From NCBI GenBank assembly GCA_944472155.2, contig OX235271.1:23257710-23321709 (forward strand): a DNA stretch of 64,000 bases. Direction: 5' to 3'. Positions 22,440 to 33,750 of the stretch are shown piece by piece. A program made the translations under genes and the position numbers. The stretch's first letter is position 1. Each line of letters starts with the position of its first letter. The notes under the pieces were generated by a model. The model was not told the DNA's origin and did no database searches. It saw only the letters and a list, made by a program, of their open reading frames with translations. Source of the DNA: Trichobilharzia szidati (Eukaryota > Platyhelminthes > Trematoda > Strigeidida > Schistosomatidae).

Positions 22440-22990
22440 GCAGAAATAAACGAAAGGACAAAAAAATAAAAAATGTGAATCATATTATATGTGTCTACCT
22501 GTTCATCTGTTTTATTCACTTTGTTTGTATCTTTTTTTTATGAGATATCTATCTATCTAGTCTAGGAGACATCAAGTGTAGATACACACGCACACACACA
22601 CACGCATTTGTGCACATAGATAGATAGATAGATGTAAGCTTAGCTTGATTTTTGTTGTTGTTGTTGTCGTATATAAATACACTTGATGGTTATGATGATG
22701 ATGATGATGGTGATAACGATAATGATGAGATATGCCATTTTTTTAGTGTATACATTTCTATATACTACTTGAAAGTAAGTTAGGCTAGGAATATGCACTC
22801 ACCTTCTCTTGTGCCTTTATTTATCATGACACTGGAAATATTTAATGTCACTAGAGTTTTAAGGTGATCAGCAATTCTTATTGGTACACTTCTGGGTATA
22901 TATATATGATAGACTTAAACGTTATACCAAATGACAAACCTGTTGGCGACAAGTCATCAGAACACAAAGGTGTGGTATGTTTTACACTGA
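22440..22990. other. Non-coding stretch with microsatellites
   Basis: Contains (ATCT)n near 22545, (CA)n near 22585, (TAGA)n at 22617-22633, (TTG)n near 22655 and (GATGAT)n at 22690-22710. No gene. Confidence 0.7.
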
Positions 22991-22993
22991 TTT

Positions 22994-24240
22994 ATGCAAT
23001 ATTTACGAGTAATTTTTTTTAAAATTAAGTTTGCCGATGATCTAACTATTTCAATGTCTTTTAACTCCCAGTTAGACTGTACTAAGATGAACAGCTTTCT
23101 ATCAGCAATTAGCAAATGGTCTTCGTCTAACGGCCTTAAACTAAATCCTTCCAAATGTCAGACTGTTAATTTCAGTTTCCGATGTAAACGAAAGTTAAAT
23201 GAAGTCGTTGGTTCTTATGACCCTTGCAAAATTGATGATACTGATATAAAAACCAAGACTAGAGTTAAGTATCTTGGATTAATTCTTTCTTCTGACCTAT
23301 ATCCTGGTCTTCCCATGTCTTAGCGATTTCTAAAAGAATATTTCGTCTGACTTTTTATATTAAGAAGTTAAGGCACTCAGGCATAACTCAACCACTCCTC
23401 TTACATTATATATGTCCAAACCAAGTTCACTTTTACAGTTTGTCAACTCGTGTATTTTACCTATTCTTCTTTACTGTTCACCCTTATTCTTTCCTGGATT
23501 GCTTAAAAAGGACTATGTCATACTTCGTAGAACTCTGAAGACTGTCAGTAGGACGAGTAGTATCCCATTGGGCCATATCGTTGGCATTGTCACCGATAGA
23601 CATTTGATGTCATGCAACAGATTCGCTAAAGGAATTTTGTCAGACTGTGAGCACCCGCAGCTCCGGCCTTGTGTCTCCTCAGGTAAAACAAGAAGGCTTT
23701 TCAGAATACTTTATGCACGTATGTCTAAGTATAAAAATTCCACTATACCATATTTAGCACGTACTTTATGTGATGAAAATAGTGTTAGGCATGAACTAAC
23801 TAACCTTCTTTGCACTACTAAATAATTCATTTCCTCCACCCTTGCAATATCAACCTTTATTGTCATTGTACTTCTTATATTTATAATCCTCTCAATTTTT
23901 TTCATAAGTGTGAACATCATTTAAGCTGTGTTATAACTGTTAATTTTGTATTTCCCCTCACCATACTAGATCAACAGAACATTAGATTCAATACTCTATA
24001 ACATGCTAAAATTGTCAAACTGAATCGACAATACTCTTTGAAACAAACTCACTGTTATTATTATTATATTTAATATTCTCAATTAGTGCTTCGAATATTT
24101 TTATTTATTTATTTTATTTATTATTATTTTATTTATATTTTAAGTAAATCAGATGTAATATTGTGACAAGTGCTGAGAACTCCATTCTGTATTATAAGTA
24201 CTGTTTTTGGAATAAAGTAGATTATTATTATGCTTCGTAT
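22994..24240 (+). pseudogene. LINE 3' half (RT from FADD to C-terminus) and tail
   Basis: Starts at KFADDLTISMSFNSQLDCTK, then NGLKLNPSKCQTVNFSF, TRVKYLGLILSSDL, QPLLLH, SCILPILLYCSPLFFPGLL, ending near 23825 with SKYKNSTIPYLARTLCDEN. Frame breaks near 23320 and 23410. 3' UTR ends TGGAATAAAGTAGATTATTATT, like the related copy at 31420. Five-prime truncated just before the catalytic motif. Clade CR1/Jockey-like; exact family not settled. Confidence 0.75.
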
Positions 24241-25033
24241 GTCGATTGAAATTTAAATTGTGTCTCAATTACCTGGGTAACTAAATCATATTGTCCTCCC
24301 TGTGTGTGTGTGTGTGTCACTACCTTCCTAGGGAAGTATTGTTCACTAAAAGAGTAGTATTAATTAAGCTATGGCAACATAAGGGATATTTGAACTAAGG
24401 CATATATAGTATTAGGTAGTATGATGTCTCTGTAACCTTTATTTCAAGTCAGGTGAAATGTAAGTTGTCTGATTAATGTCTTCGAGCTTTTAAAACAATC
24501 AATGGTTGGAAGTTTTTAACGATATAATTGCAAACTGTTCACAACATTTGATGATAGTGTATTGTGACAGCCTATCGTATCGTACACACGACTGTAAACA
24601 TTTTGTATCAGTCTTCATTGTATTAGAAATCTGTCCTTCTATATATACTCAGATGTTTAATGAAGAATTATCGCGTTGTATAATGGTTCATTTCTTTGTG
24701 TGTATACTTTTTCGATGTCAGCGACTGAGATTTATGTATACTATATTCACAAAGTTCTGCTTTGATTCATTATTCCTTAAATAAGTGATGTAGTTGACTT
24801 ATTTTCGCTTGTTAAGTCATGAATTTATACCAAAAATTAATACTCAGCGCTGTTATCTGCCTGACAGTATGATTTGATTAGTTCTCAGTGCCATAAGTAT
24901 TTCACAACCTAATGCATGAACACACTAGATCGTTAAGATATATTCATACTATTATTATTATTATTCAAATGAACTGTCGTCAAGATTTGACAGGATAGTT
25001 CTAAAATATTTGGGCGCCGAGTGAGAAGTAGAC
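24241..25033. other. Non-coding stretch
   Basis: (TG)n microsatellite at about 24301-24318; A+T-rich otherwise. No gene recognised. Confidence 0.4.
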
Positions 25034-25949
25034 ATTTGTAAAATCTCAGCGAGATTGAAATGAGTAATTCCAACGTTTCGTTCGGAAATCTGATCCGAAC
25101 TTCTTCAGGGAAATTAATCGAAATTAACATAACAGAGGTTTATATATGTTAAAGGAACACCATTTGTTTTCAAAAACTTTGTCCAATCATGAGTCATTCA
25201 ACAAGTATAATAAACAAAATTGTATGAGCTGTGATCAAAATTTGACCTCGGACTTACAAATATTGGTCTACCTTTGTTAAACACTTTAAACAGAGTGTGT
25301 GTGCGTGGGTAAGCAGTTGTAAAACATTTGTTAACGTCTCCATAAGAAGATATGGACAGTCGAGAATTTTGACCAAGTATTAATAATTAGTGATACATAT
25401 CCATTTTTTATTTATTAATAAGGGTTTCCTATGCATCAGCTAACATCACGCCTTCATGTCTGTTCGAATACTTCTAACCATAAATTTATAGATACTAGTA
25501 GTTTGAACAGACATGAAGGCGTGATGTTAGCTGATGCATAGGAAATCCTTATTAATAAATAAAAAATGGATATGTATCACTAATTATTAATACTTGGTCA
25601 AAATTCTCGACTGTCCATATCTTCTTATGGAGACGTTAAGAAATGTTTTACAACTGTTTACCCACACACACACAAACACTCTGTTTAAAGTGTTTAACAA
25701 AGGTAGACCAATATTTGTAAGACCGAGGTCAAATTTTGATCACAGCTCATAAAATTTTGTCTATTATACATGTTGATACCTGTTTCATGACTCATGATTG
25801 GACAAAGTTAATTAAAAACAATTGATGTTCTTTTCATATATAAACCTCTGTTATGTTAATTTCGATTAATTTCCCTGAAGAAGTTCGGACCAGATTTCCG
25901 AACGAAACGTTGGAATTACTCATTTCAATCTCGCTGAGATTTTACAAAT
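25034..25949. repeat. Long palindrome (~430-bp arms, ~35-bp spacer)
   Basis: 25034-25467 and 25503-25949 are near reverse complements, from ATTTGTAAAATCTCAGCGAG to its complement. Each arm carries CCGAACGAAACGTTGGAATT preceded by CTGAAGAAGTTCGG, reminiscent of a hammerhead core with one extra A. Probably two head-to-head terminal segments of a Penelope-like element. Confidence 0.85.
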
Positions 25950-26421
25950 ATTATTATTCTGTAAAGGACTTTAAAGTTAGTAGTGCTCTTCTTAAAATTC
26001 AGAATGTTAGAAGTATGTACTCGTTGTAGAGAGATATGACTTATTGGCTTAAGCACTTGACTTCTAGAGGGGATGGGTCACATGTTTGATTCCTTGTTCA
26101 CCTAGATCAACCTGGAAGTGCCACCATCAGTCCTCATGTGGTAAGTGTGTCTGTCACTCTTTTGTGGCAACATGAAATCTCTGCTTCAAGTAGATGAATA
26201 CTTGCTGTAAGTAGCTTGTCATGCATAACCCTTTAATTTGAATGTTGCACCAGGTAATATAACTTCCACTGCATAGAAATACTGAATAATTTTTATTTTT
26301 AGTTATTACTTTACATGTCCGCTTTTTTCTGTGAGAAATGAAACTATCCTATACAGTTTAGAAGAGCAAATAAAATTCGAGCAGAGAATATTCTTTTCAT
26401 TTCATGGATAATCCCCATCCA
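25950..26421. other. Non-coding stretch with a decayed tRNA-like SINE head
   Basis: Around 26045-26100, TTGGCTTAAGCACTTGACT and ATGTTTGATTCC stand at A-box/B-box distance, suggesting an old tRNA-derived SINE. No gene. Confidence 0.4.
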
Positions 26422-27117
26422 GGCATTAATGAAAACAAAACACGTAGATCAGCGAAGAGTCTCTTTTCGGCGAATTCATCTTCTTAGCTGTACAATCGCA
26501 AATATATATGCATTGTTTTGTTTGTATGTGTACATTAAGTTTGTCAAACAAAGTTACAATTGGTTAAGGTTAATTTTAACTAAACAAGTGAAGGTTGGTA
26601 ATACAGGTCAAGAAAACTAGGGTAGTAACAAAGGTGATGAGTTGTCAGAAACAGTTGTAATAATAATAGTGAGTTTTACTCAGGATGCACATAGAAACAA
26701 AGTAGATAATACGAAACTATGTAAGAGATCTAAGTGAATACGAGAATTATAAGCAACTAAGGAACAGGCAAAGAAACAAAGTTAAGTTATCAGAATAAAA
26801 TAAAATAAAAATCAAAAATCAAAACATTGTTACCATGAGAGTAGAAGTGGTTGAGTAATCTTCTTTTGTATGCACAGCTCCGGTTTTTCCATGTGAATGG
26901 CTAGAGCTTCAGCGATACAGAGGAGACGAAACCGTATTGCCTTTGATAGGTTGTTCTTGACTCTGTAGATTACTTTGAAGGAGGCGTTCGTTGAAATGCA
27001 ATGATCAGTGCTGACCAGGTGTTCAATTATCGCACTCCTTATTGCACCAGTATTGCCTTTTCGCAACCATGCTGGATAGTGTTCTTGAATTCTCTTGGAC
27101 AGGATGCGCGTCGAACG
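26422..27117 (-). mobile_element. Inverted 3' segment of a Penelope-like element (left arm)
   Basis: Near-perfect reverse complement of 27657-28573 on the right, containing the last ~80 codons (TGAIRSAIIEHLVSTDHC, LSKAIRFRLLCIAEALAIH) and 3' UTR. It abuts the main PLE copy at 27118. The right arm is longer by about 240 bp because its 3' UTR contains an internal tandem duplication (28020-28380). Confidence 0.85.
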
Positions 27118-27947
27118 AACGAGTCAAAAATTCCGTTTCTTGATGTGGAACTGACAAGAAGAGCTGATGGGAGCCTAAGAAGATCAATCCATAGAAAACC
27201 TACGTGGAATGGTCAACTAACAAGCTTCTATAGCTGGGTGCCCATTCAACAAAAGCGGAATTTAATTAAATCACTTGCTTCTCGCATCCGACGCATCTGT
27301 AGTCCCGACGTTGTGGAAACAGAATTAGATATTCTGAGAGAAATATTCATCCAGAATGGTTACCCAATAAGATTTATCGACAAAAAAATATGAAACCAAT
27401 AATTCGGAAAAACGAAACTTTGACTGCGCCTAAAAAGAAAATCTACATGAACTTGGATTTCAAGGGAGATTTAGCAAGCGATATTCTCAAGAGAAGGATC
27501 ACATCATCTCTGAGAAGAACATTCTTTGCAGCAACGCTAAGAATAGTGTTCTCCAGTCGCCCACTAATCTGCAGAAGCCTCAAGGACAAGATCCCGCATC
27601 TGGCCACTTCTATGTGCATATACCAGTTCACCTGCTGCTGTGGAGCCAGGTTCATCGGTCGTTCGACGCGCATCCTGTCCAAGAGAATTCAAGAACACTA
27701 TCCAGCATGGTTGCGAAAAGGCAATACTGGTGCAATAAGGAGTGCGATAATTGAACACCTGGTCAGCACTGATCATTGCATTTCAACGAACGCCTCCTTC
27801 AAAGTAATCTACAGAGTCAAGAACAACCTATCAAAGGCAATACGGTTTCGTCTCCTCTGTATCGCTGAAGCTCTAGCCATTCACATGGAAAAACCGGAGC
27901 TGTGCATACAAAAGAAGATTACTCAACCACTTCTACTCTCATGGTAA
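27118..27947 (+). pseudogene. Penelope-like element: RT end and GIY-YIG endonuclease
   Basis: 27118-27390 encodes the RT end (IPFLDVELTRRADGSLRRSI, HRKPTWNGQL); a stop at 27392 separates it from a 185-codon frame with the linker KRRITSSLRRTFFAATLR and the endonuclease CIYQFTCCCGARFIGRSTR ... KRIQEHYPAWL. The GIY-YIG core reads CGARFIG here instead of the YIG seen in the 35 kb copy. PLEs use this nuclease to open target DNA. Five-prime truncated at the inverted junction. Confidence 0.85.
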
Positions 27948-28608
27948 CAATGTTTTGATTTTTGATTTTTATTTTATTTTATTCTGATAACTTAACTTTG
28001 TTTCTTTGCCTGTTCCTTAGTTGCTTATAATTCTCGTATTCACTTAGATCTCTTACATAGTTTCGTATTATCTACTTTGTTTCTATGTGCATCCTGAGTA
28101 AAACTCACTCATCAAAATATTCATATTATTATTGCATAACTTCTTTTAACAACTGTTTGTGACAACTCATCACTTTTGTTACTATCCTAGCACTTAATTG
28201 CCTTGACTTATATTACCAACCTTTACCTGTTTAGTTAAAATAACCTTAAGCAATTGTAATTCTTGTATCCACTTAGATCTCTTACATAATTTCTACTCTG
28301 TTTCTATGTGCATCCTGAGTAAAACTCACTATTATTATTACAACTGTTTCTGACAACTCATCACCTTTGTTACTACCCTAGTTTTCTTGACCTGTATTAC
28401 CAACCTTCACTTGTTTAGTTAAAATTAACCTTAACCAATTGTAACTTTGTTTGACAAACTTAATGTACACATACAAACAAAACAATGCATATATATTTGC
28501 GATTGTACAGCTAAGAAGATGAATTCGCCGAAAAGAGACTCTTCGCTGATCTACGTGTTTTGTTTTCATTAATATTCTTTTCGATAAATTTCTCCTCCGG
28601 CTCTACTA
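27948..28608 (+). repeat. PLE 3' UTR with internal tandem duplication
   Basis: Two similar ~240-bp copies of CTTAGATCTCTTACATA...CATCCTGAGTAAAACTCACT (near 28045 and 28275). Ends with the block AAGAAGATGAATTCGCCGAA that recurs near other PLE ends. Confidence 0.7.
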
Positions 28609-28609
28609 T

Positions 28610-28643
<34 letters not shown>

Positions 28644-28650
28644 CTATATA
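28609..28650. repeat. (TA)n microsatellite
   Basis: ATATATATAC tract flanked by CTCCTCCGGCTCTACTATTAT; the same flank plus TA tract occurs at 30536-30600 and, decayed, 39320-39350. Confidence 0.9.
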
Positions 28651-28989
28651 TTCTATAATAATCGTCATTAACAATATTGATGTTTTTATTCTTAACTAAT
28701 GTCGATTTGTTAAGATCGGTGAAACCACATTTCAAGAAAGATGCATTAGTTATAATAAGTATAATAATAAATAGAATATCAGATAAAATGAAGGGAATTT
28801 ATACGACAAATTAAGGATCATTAAAACCTTGATGGCTAAAGTAAGGAAAACGTCTAAACTAACTCCTTCTTTTGGATACATAAGTTAGGCTTCCCAGTGT
28901 GGATTCCGATAACTTCATGAGGTGAAGTTAAGTGTAGTAGGTATACGGTAGATGAATGTGAAAGCCTCTTTAACATCAACCCTATTTTC
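28651..28989. other. Non-coding stretch
   Basis: A+T-rich; no gene or repeat recognised apart from general similarity to PLE untranslated sequence. Confidence 0.3.
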
Positions 28990-29900
28990 TGTATCCACGA
29001 GATGAGACAGAATAGAACTATGAACGAAATTTGTTTGTCGCTTGCTTAACCACTCAGGATGTTATTCGGTAATCTGACAACAAACACGCTTAATTGTACA
29101 TCCTGTATAACTGGCGCCACGGGAGCAGTTAAACTGTTGGATACACATAAGAGAGGTAAAATGAGGTGGTTTATCTTTGGCTCTTGAATATAAAGTAGGT
29201 GTGGTTTTGAAGAGACACCGTACTTTAGCAGCATTGAATGCTCTTTTTACCGAATTCCTTAAGCATTGTGTTAGTATGTCACTGATGTTATCACCGAGGA
29301 ACTGAAGTTGTTAGAATAAAGTCTTTTTCGGGACTGTTGATACTTTGGCCTGCCTTGACTTCTGATTCATATTCTTATCGATGAGTTTTTCTGGATAACC
29401 GTTCTCACTCAACAACTGTTTAATAATATTGAGCTCTTCATTAAGACATTCATCAGAGCAGAGCACTTTCGCTCTGTGGACCAAACCTTTTTTCTTAGAT
29501 TGCGTCTGAATTTCAAAGGCACGAAGCTGAAAATATGAGTTTAATTATCAGTTAATATGGGTTTTCTATATACACATCTTATTGTACTGTCCTCTTTTCT
29601 AGTCATAAGGACTTTTAGGAATAAAATGCTAGAGCTTCTTTCTTGTTCGTTGGGTAAAATTTATTGCGGCATGGACATCGTCAAATTTGTCAAGGATGTT
29701 CTTTGACTCATCGTCATTTTTCATAATGAAAAACTTGTCATCCATGTGACGACAGTAGAGTTCTGGTTTATCAGTCATATTCTTTCAAAGGCCCATTATG
29801 GAAAATGTCAGCTGGAATTGGTCCAGGAGGTAACAACCCCCCCCCCATCGCCACACCAATTTGTCTCTACAATTCCTTATTAAACTAGTTGTTTTGTCTA
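28990..29900 (-). pseudogene. Decayed Penelope-like element RT-endonuclease
   Basis: Minus-strand blocks YCRHMDDKFFIMKNDDESKN (catalytic YxDD region, altered to MDD), LSENGYPEKLIDKNM, and further down MCIQQFNCSRGASYTGCT, a degraded GIY-YIG core. Stops and shifts between blocks. A different subfamily from the copies at 27.1 and 35 kb. Confidence 0.7.
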
Positions 29901-30541
29901 AGCTCGGAGAACAGAACTAATTCAATATCATCCACCTGAGTTACAAATCTCTATTATTTCAATTCCTTATTAAATAAAAAAACGGACATGTATTGTTTGA
30001 TTGGATAATAATTAGTAACTAGTATAATGTGTCCAATCTTTTCTTTGGTGTAGACTGAATTCTATCGTCAGTTAATTTTGTGATGGGGCCACCATTCTAG
30101 TTGACTCGCCATCACGATGCACTGTGAATTGTTGATAATAGATAGTTGGAGCCAATCGGCCACAGAAAGCCCTGGCTGACTTAGGTCTCGTGCTAGTTGG
30201 CACTGTTTAGTCAGCAAGGCGTATCAGCAATCACCTTGAAGGACCTCATGTCCCTTCCGGGATTCGAAACCGTGTCACCCAGTGCTGTATTTATTGTGGA
30301 TTTCGAAAGAATCTCTTTTATGAAAGATGCAGGAATGCCGACATCGATGTTTCATCCAATAAGTTCCTCGAATGTAAGGTCTACTCTTTCCATAATTGGT
30401 ACATTAATTAGTGAGCAAGGTAGATATGTTAAACGGTGGCATGAATTTATTTATCTTTTATCCTTTCAAGGTGTCTTTTACGCTGTGTTTCACCAATTCA
30501 GGCTTTAAGAGTTTAACCCAACATTTGGCTATAGGATGGCA

Positions 30542-30581
<40 letters not shown>

Positions 30582-30640
30582 TGTAGAGCCGAAAGAGGAG
30601 TTTATCGAAAGGATACTCTTCGCTCGGATGCTTTTTTTTC
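29901..30640. repeat. SINE / PLE composite, inverted partner at 39290-39880
   Basis: Reverse-complement partner of 39290-39880 at perhaps 85% identity. It contains a tRNA-like part in minus orientation (CCGGGATTCGAAACCGTGTC is a B-box region read backwards) joined to a PLE RT remnant (minus: FEELIG-NIDVGIP), a TA tract at 30541-30578 and a PLE end (GAGCCGAAAGAGG). Confidence 0.6.
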
Positions 30641-30883
30641 TTCTGAATGTCTCAATGAGAATTTTCAGTACACAGTTTAGTTTAACTGAACATGAACTAC
30701 GTCTATTAAGGCAACCGACAAGACTATTAAGTGGTTGTTGTTTGATTTTAAGAGATGAGGAGTTTACATTCATCATCAAAAATGTAGTTAGTCACAGATA
30801 ATTGTGATTTGTGGAAAAAAACGAAAATAAAACAAAAACAACAGAATGTTTTAAGATTTTACAATATCTGTCAACTAAAATTT
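30641..30883. other. Short non-coding stretch
   Basis: Nothing recognised. Confidence 0.3.
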
Positions 30884-31456
30884 AGGAAAGAAATACCATC
30901 TTTCATTCTAAAAGGAGGCGGAGGCGTTGGCGTTGGCAACTCACAACTCTCCCCTTGCATCTCATCAGGCGAAACCAGAAGCCTATGTAGAAAACTATGT
31001 GCTCGCACTAGCAAGTATAAAAACTCAACCATTCCCCACTTAGCTCGTGTTCTGTGTGATAAAGAAAGCATTAGGCGTGATACCTATAACTTATTAAATA
31101 GCCAGTAGAACAACTGGGTCTCGTCTTTCCAACTCATATCATTTATAGGTGCAACTTTTTCTTTCTCTCTTTTCTGTTATGTGCTGCTTAGTTTCTTTCT
31201 TCCGCCTACGCCAGTAAATATGACAGCTCCCACTTTTCTAACACCTTCAAACACTGTTCAACTTTGGCTTTGCTACCGACATCCCAATATGTTGTTGTCA
31301 TAATGAACTGAGATTTCCTTAATCTATGTAGAATTTTATTTATCGATAATGTACTAACTGGATGCAATACTGTGGTAAAAATGCTGAGAATTCCATTCTG
31401 TATCACAAGTACTGTTTTGGAATAAAGCATATTATTATTATTATTATTATTATTAA
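30884..31456 (+). pseudogene. 5'-truncated LINE C-terminus and tail
   Basis: Encodes LSPCISSGETRSLCRKLC, SKYKNSTIPHLARVLCDKES, related to 23640-23820. 3' UTR ends GTTTTGGAATAAAGCATATT followed by (ATT)n at 31432-31456. The preceding poly-GGAGGCG stretch (30915-30935) marks the truncation. Confidence 0.75.
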
Positions 31457-32219
31457 TTCGTCAATACAACCCCGAACTCTGTATGCAGAAAAAGTTTGTC
31501 CAGTCTCTTATTCTACCATGGTCTTAACCTCTTCATTAGTCGTTCCCTGGAAATTTTTTTTATTATTTAATTTTGCTTTTAGTTTAATAATTAATTCACT
31601 GTTATCGCTCTCACATGTTCCTTTTGTACATTTTCTCACCCTCTTCACACTTATAAAATGGACAATCAACTACTTTTGCTCTTATTACTCAATAACTATT
31701 TTAACCTTGTCAAGTTTCTAATCATTTCTTCCTTTGTGTCGTTGAGTACTACGTAATTTGCGACTTTTATTTTTACTTTTGAATCTACTTCTGAGTAATT
31801 ATATGAATTATATTACTGCCACCCTATTACTCAATAATAGACTACTATAAATATAAATACAACTGTACAGTACAGCCTCTGAAGATGATTTCGTCGATAA
31901 AAAATTTTCTTTTCTGAATCGTCTTTTAATTTCTTCAAAACCTAAGTTTATTAGAGATATTCCAATGTACACTGGTTATGTTGATTACTGTGTTGTGGCG
32001 TAAATTCAGTTTCATCTATTTCATACTAGACTGTATAGCTAATTCTTCCATGAAGACTATCACATAAAAAGAGTTTCCTCTTTTCTCCACTACTGAGCCT
32101 AATAGTAACGAAACCTGATGGAATGAAATATTAAATAAGAAGCTATTGAAGAATTAAAGGGATGTGAGATGCGAATGTTTATTTGTATTTTTGTAATCCA
32201 CATCCATCCACCTTATCTA
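31457..32219. other. Non-coding, with a PLE end motif
   Basis: Contains CTGAAGATGATTTCGTCGAT near 31878, resembling terminal motifs of the other PLEs. No gene. Confidence 0.4.
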
Positions 32220-32344
32220 ATCTGATCTTTATTTTAATTGAATTTGAGATTTTCCCGTCGATTGATTAGACCGAAGTGCTCAGTCTCAGGTTGACATGTC
32301 GGCTTCTTGTGCAGATGCTTCGACAATGTCTGGGCATTTAATTA

Positions 32345-32413
32345 GAATTTAATATGTGGATGGTGACTAGCAGTGGAATCCAGGATGCACATTTCGTCCT
32401 ATTTGGGACTCGA
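32345..32413 (-). repeat. Partial Sm-alpha SINE, minus strand
   Basis: Minus strand reads GTCCCAAATAGGACGAAATG then CATCCTGGATTCCACTGCTAG: the 3' half of the hammerhead and downstream part. It is cut just upstream of stem II, so the ribozyme is incomplete. It lies head-to-head with the plus copy at 32450. Confidence 0.85.
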
Positions 32414-32449
32414 CGGGAAAATCGCAAATTAAATTAAATTAATACGACC

Positions 32450-32660
32450 CGTTGCACAAGAGGTGGCTCTCGTGGCCCAAGTGGTCTAGTGGATAACGCT
32501 TTGGCGTTTGAAACTAAGGGTACTGGGTTCGAGCCTCGGTGGGAACATCATCACTCACTGGGAAATGCAGGTACATCCAGATGACGAGTTCCAAATAGGA
32601 CGAGATGAGCATCCTGGATTCCACTGCTAGTCACCATCCACAAATTAAATTCTAATTTAA
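32450..32660 (+). repeat. Sm-alpha-like SINE with tRNA-type promoter, copy 2
   Basis: Same head as at 14241 (TGGCCCAAGTGGTCTAGTGG; B box GGTTCGAGCC near 32526), ending in a TTAAATT-rich tail. Confidence 0.85.
32574..32619 (+). ncRNA. Hammerhead ribozyme of Sm-alpha, probably inactive
   Basis: Stem I strands ATCCAG and CTGGAT are intact and the triplet before cleavage is ATC. The core is damaged: ATGACGA in place of CTGACGA and GAGA in place of GAAA; stem II also carries a C-to-T change (GTTCC). Confidence 0.8.
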
Positions 32661-32816
32661 TTTAATTTTTGTAATCGTTACTACTTGAAATTGCAATAAC
32701 TCTGTTCTTGTAGAGTTAACACCTTTACAACTAGACTCATACCTACAGTCCGTTATGTTTATTAGGTATCACTAATTAAGATAGACTATGATTGAGCATG
32801 TCCAATACTTGTTTTA

Positions 32817-33080
32817 GGCAACAGTAAAGAATGGACACTAAAGTCAAACGACCTTGAACAAACCAATCGGATCGCTCAGCATCACAGAATGCATGCTTCG
32901 TTGCAAGTTTCATCCTAACCTTAGTCATAAACTCACCTCTTAAACCTACCCTAACCTTAACGTTGAATCAGGATGAGACTTGCAACGAAAATTATGAAAA
33001 TTATCCATTCTGTAATGCTGAGCGATCTGATTGGTTGTCTCAAAGTAGTCTGACTTTGGTGTCTATTCTTTACTGTTGCC
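32817..33080. repeat. Fold-back element (~100-bp imperfect inverted arms)
   Basis: GGCAACAGTAAAGAATGGAC at the left tip is the complement of the right tip; CAATCGGATCGCTCAGCAT pairs with ATGCTGAGCGATCTGATTG. The ~45-bp centre contains TACCCTAACCTTAACG. Looks like a non-autonomous fold-back/MITE-like element. No clear target duplication. Confidence 0.7.
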
Positions 33081-33349
33081 ATTGCTTATATTACTCAGAT
33101 AATATACATATTCACAGTTTTATTAAGTAATTTCTACATTTGGAAAGTTCATATGTAATAATAATAATATTCATTTGTCTTATCGTTTATTACTGATAGA
33201 AAGGGGATAGACAGTACTTTTAAGTTATCAGTAGTCAAAGATATGTTAATATTAACTGTTACCATAGATTAGATTATATTTCACATGTCTAGTAGAATAA
33301 AGGATCTTCATGTAATAATAAGGTATAATAATAATAAGGTATAATAAGG

Positions 33350-33750
33350 TGAGCAATATTGAGGTTAGGCGTCGAGTGCTAGGTAAGGAGGGAGAGGAAA
33401 TCAATCGACGAGGCTGTGAGATGGTTAGGACATGTGTTACGTATGCCTAGTCATCGCCTTCTTCGACAACGGACAATGTTAGCTGATATAGGGTCAGGCT
33501 GGAAAAGAGCCAGCGGCGGTCAAACGAAAACATGGCACCAGTCAATGAAATCTACAACAGTTAGTCTAAGCCACGTAGGAAGGTGTAGACTTCCTGGTTG
33601 GGGTCCTCGGGACGGTAAAAACCAATGGTTGGAAACAATTGGTGACATGGCTCAAAATCGTTCTCAATGGCTAGCCCAGATGCATCCACTCCTTGTGACT
33701 TATGATATCCAATGAAACTATATTGTTCTTCGTTATTACTATTCCTTTGT
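33350..33750 (+). pseudogene. RTE (SR3-like) C-terminal fragment
   Basis: 99-codon frame: MRWLGHVLRMPSHRLLRQ, GWKRASGGQTKTWHQSMKS, GDMAQNRSQWLAQMHPLL. This is the C-terminal region of RTE LINEs. Five-prime truncated; preceded by an AATAATAAGG simple repeat at 33318-33350. Confidence 0.8.

Noticed and set aside
30536..30580. TA tract as a telomeric or centromeric satellite
   Set aside because: It is a short microsatellite tied to the PLE end, also at 28609.
32920..32960. CCTAACCTTAAC as interstitial telomere repeats
   Set aside because: Only irregular, two or three near-repeats; not a run of the schistosome telomere unit.
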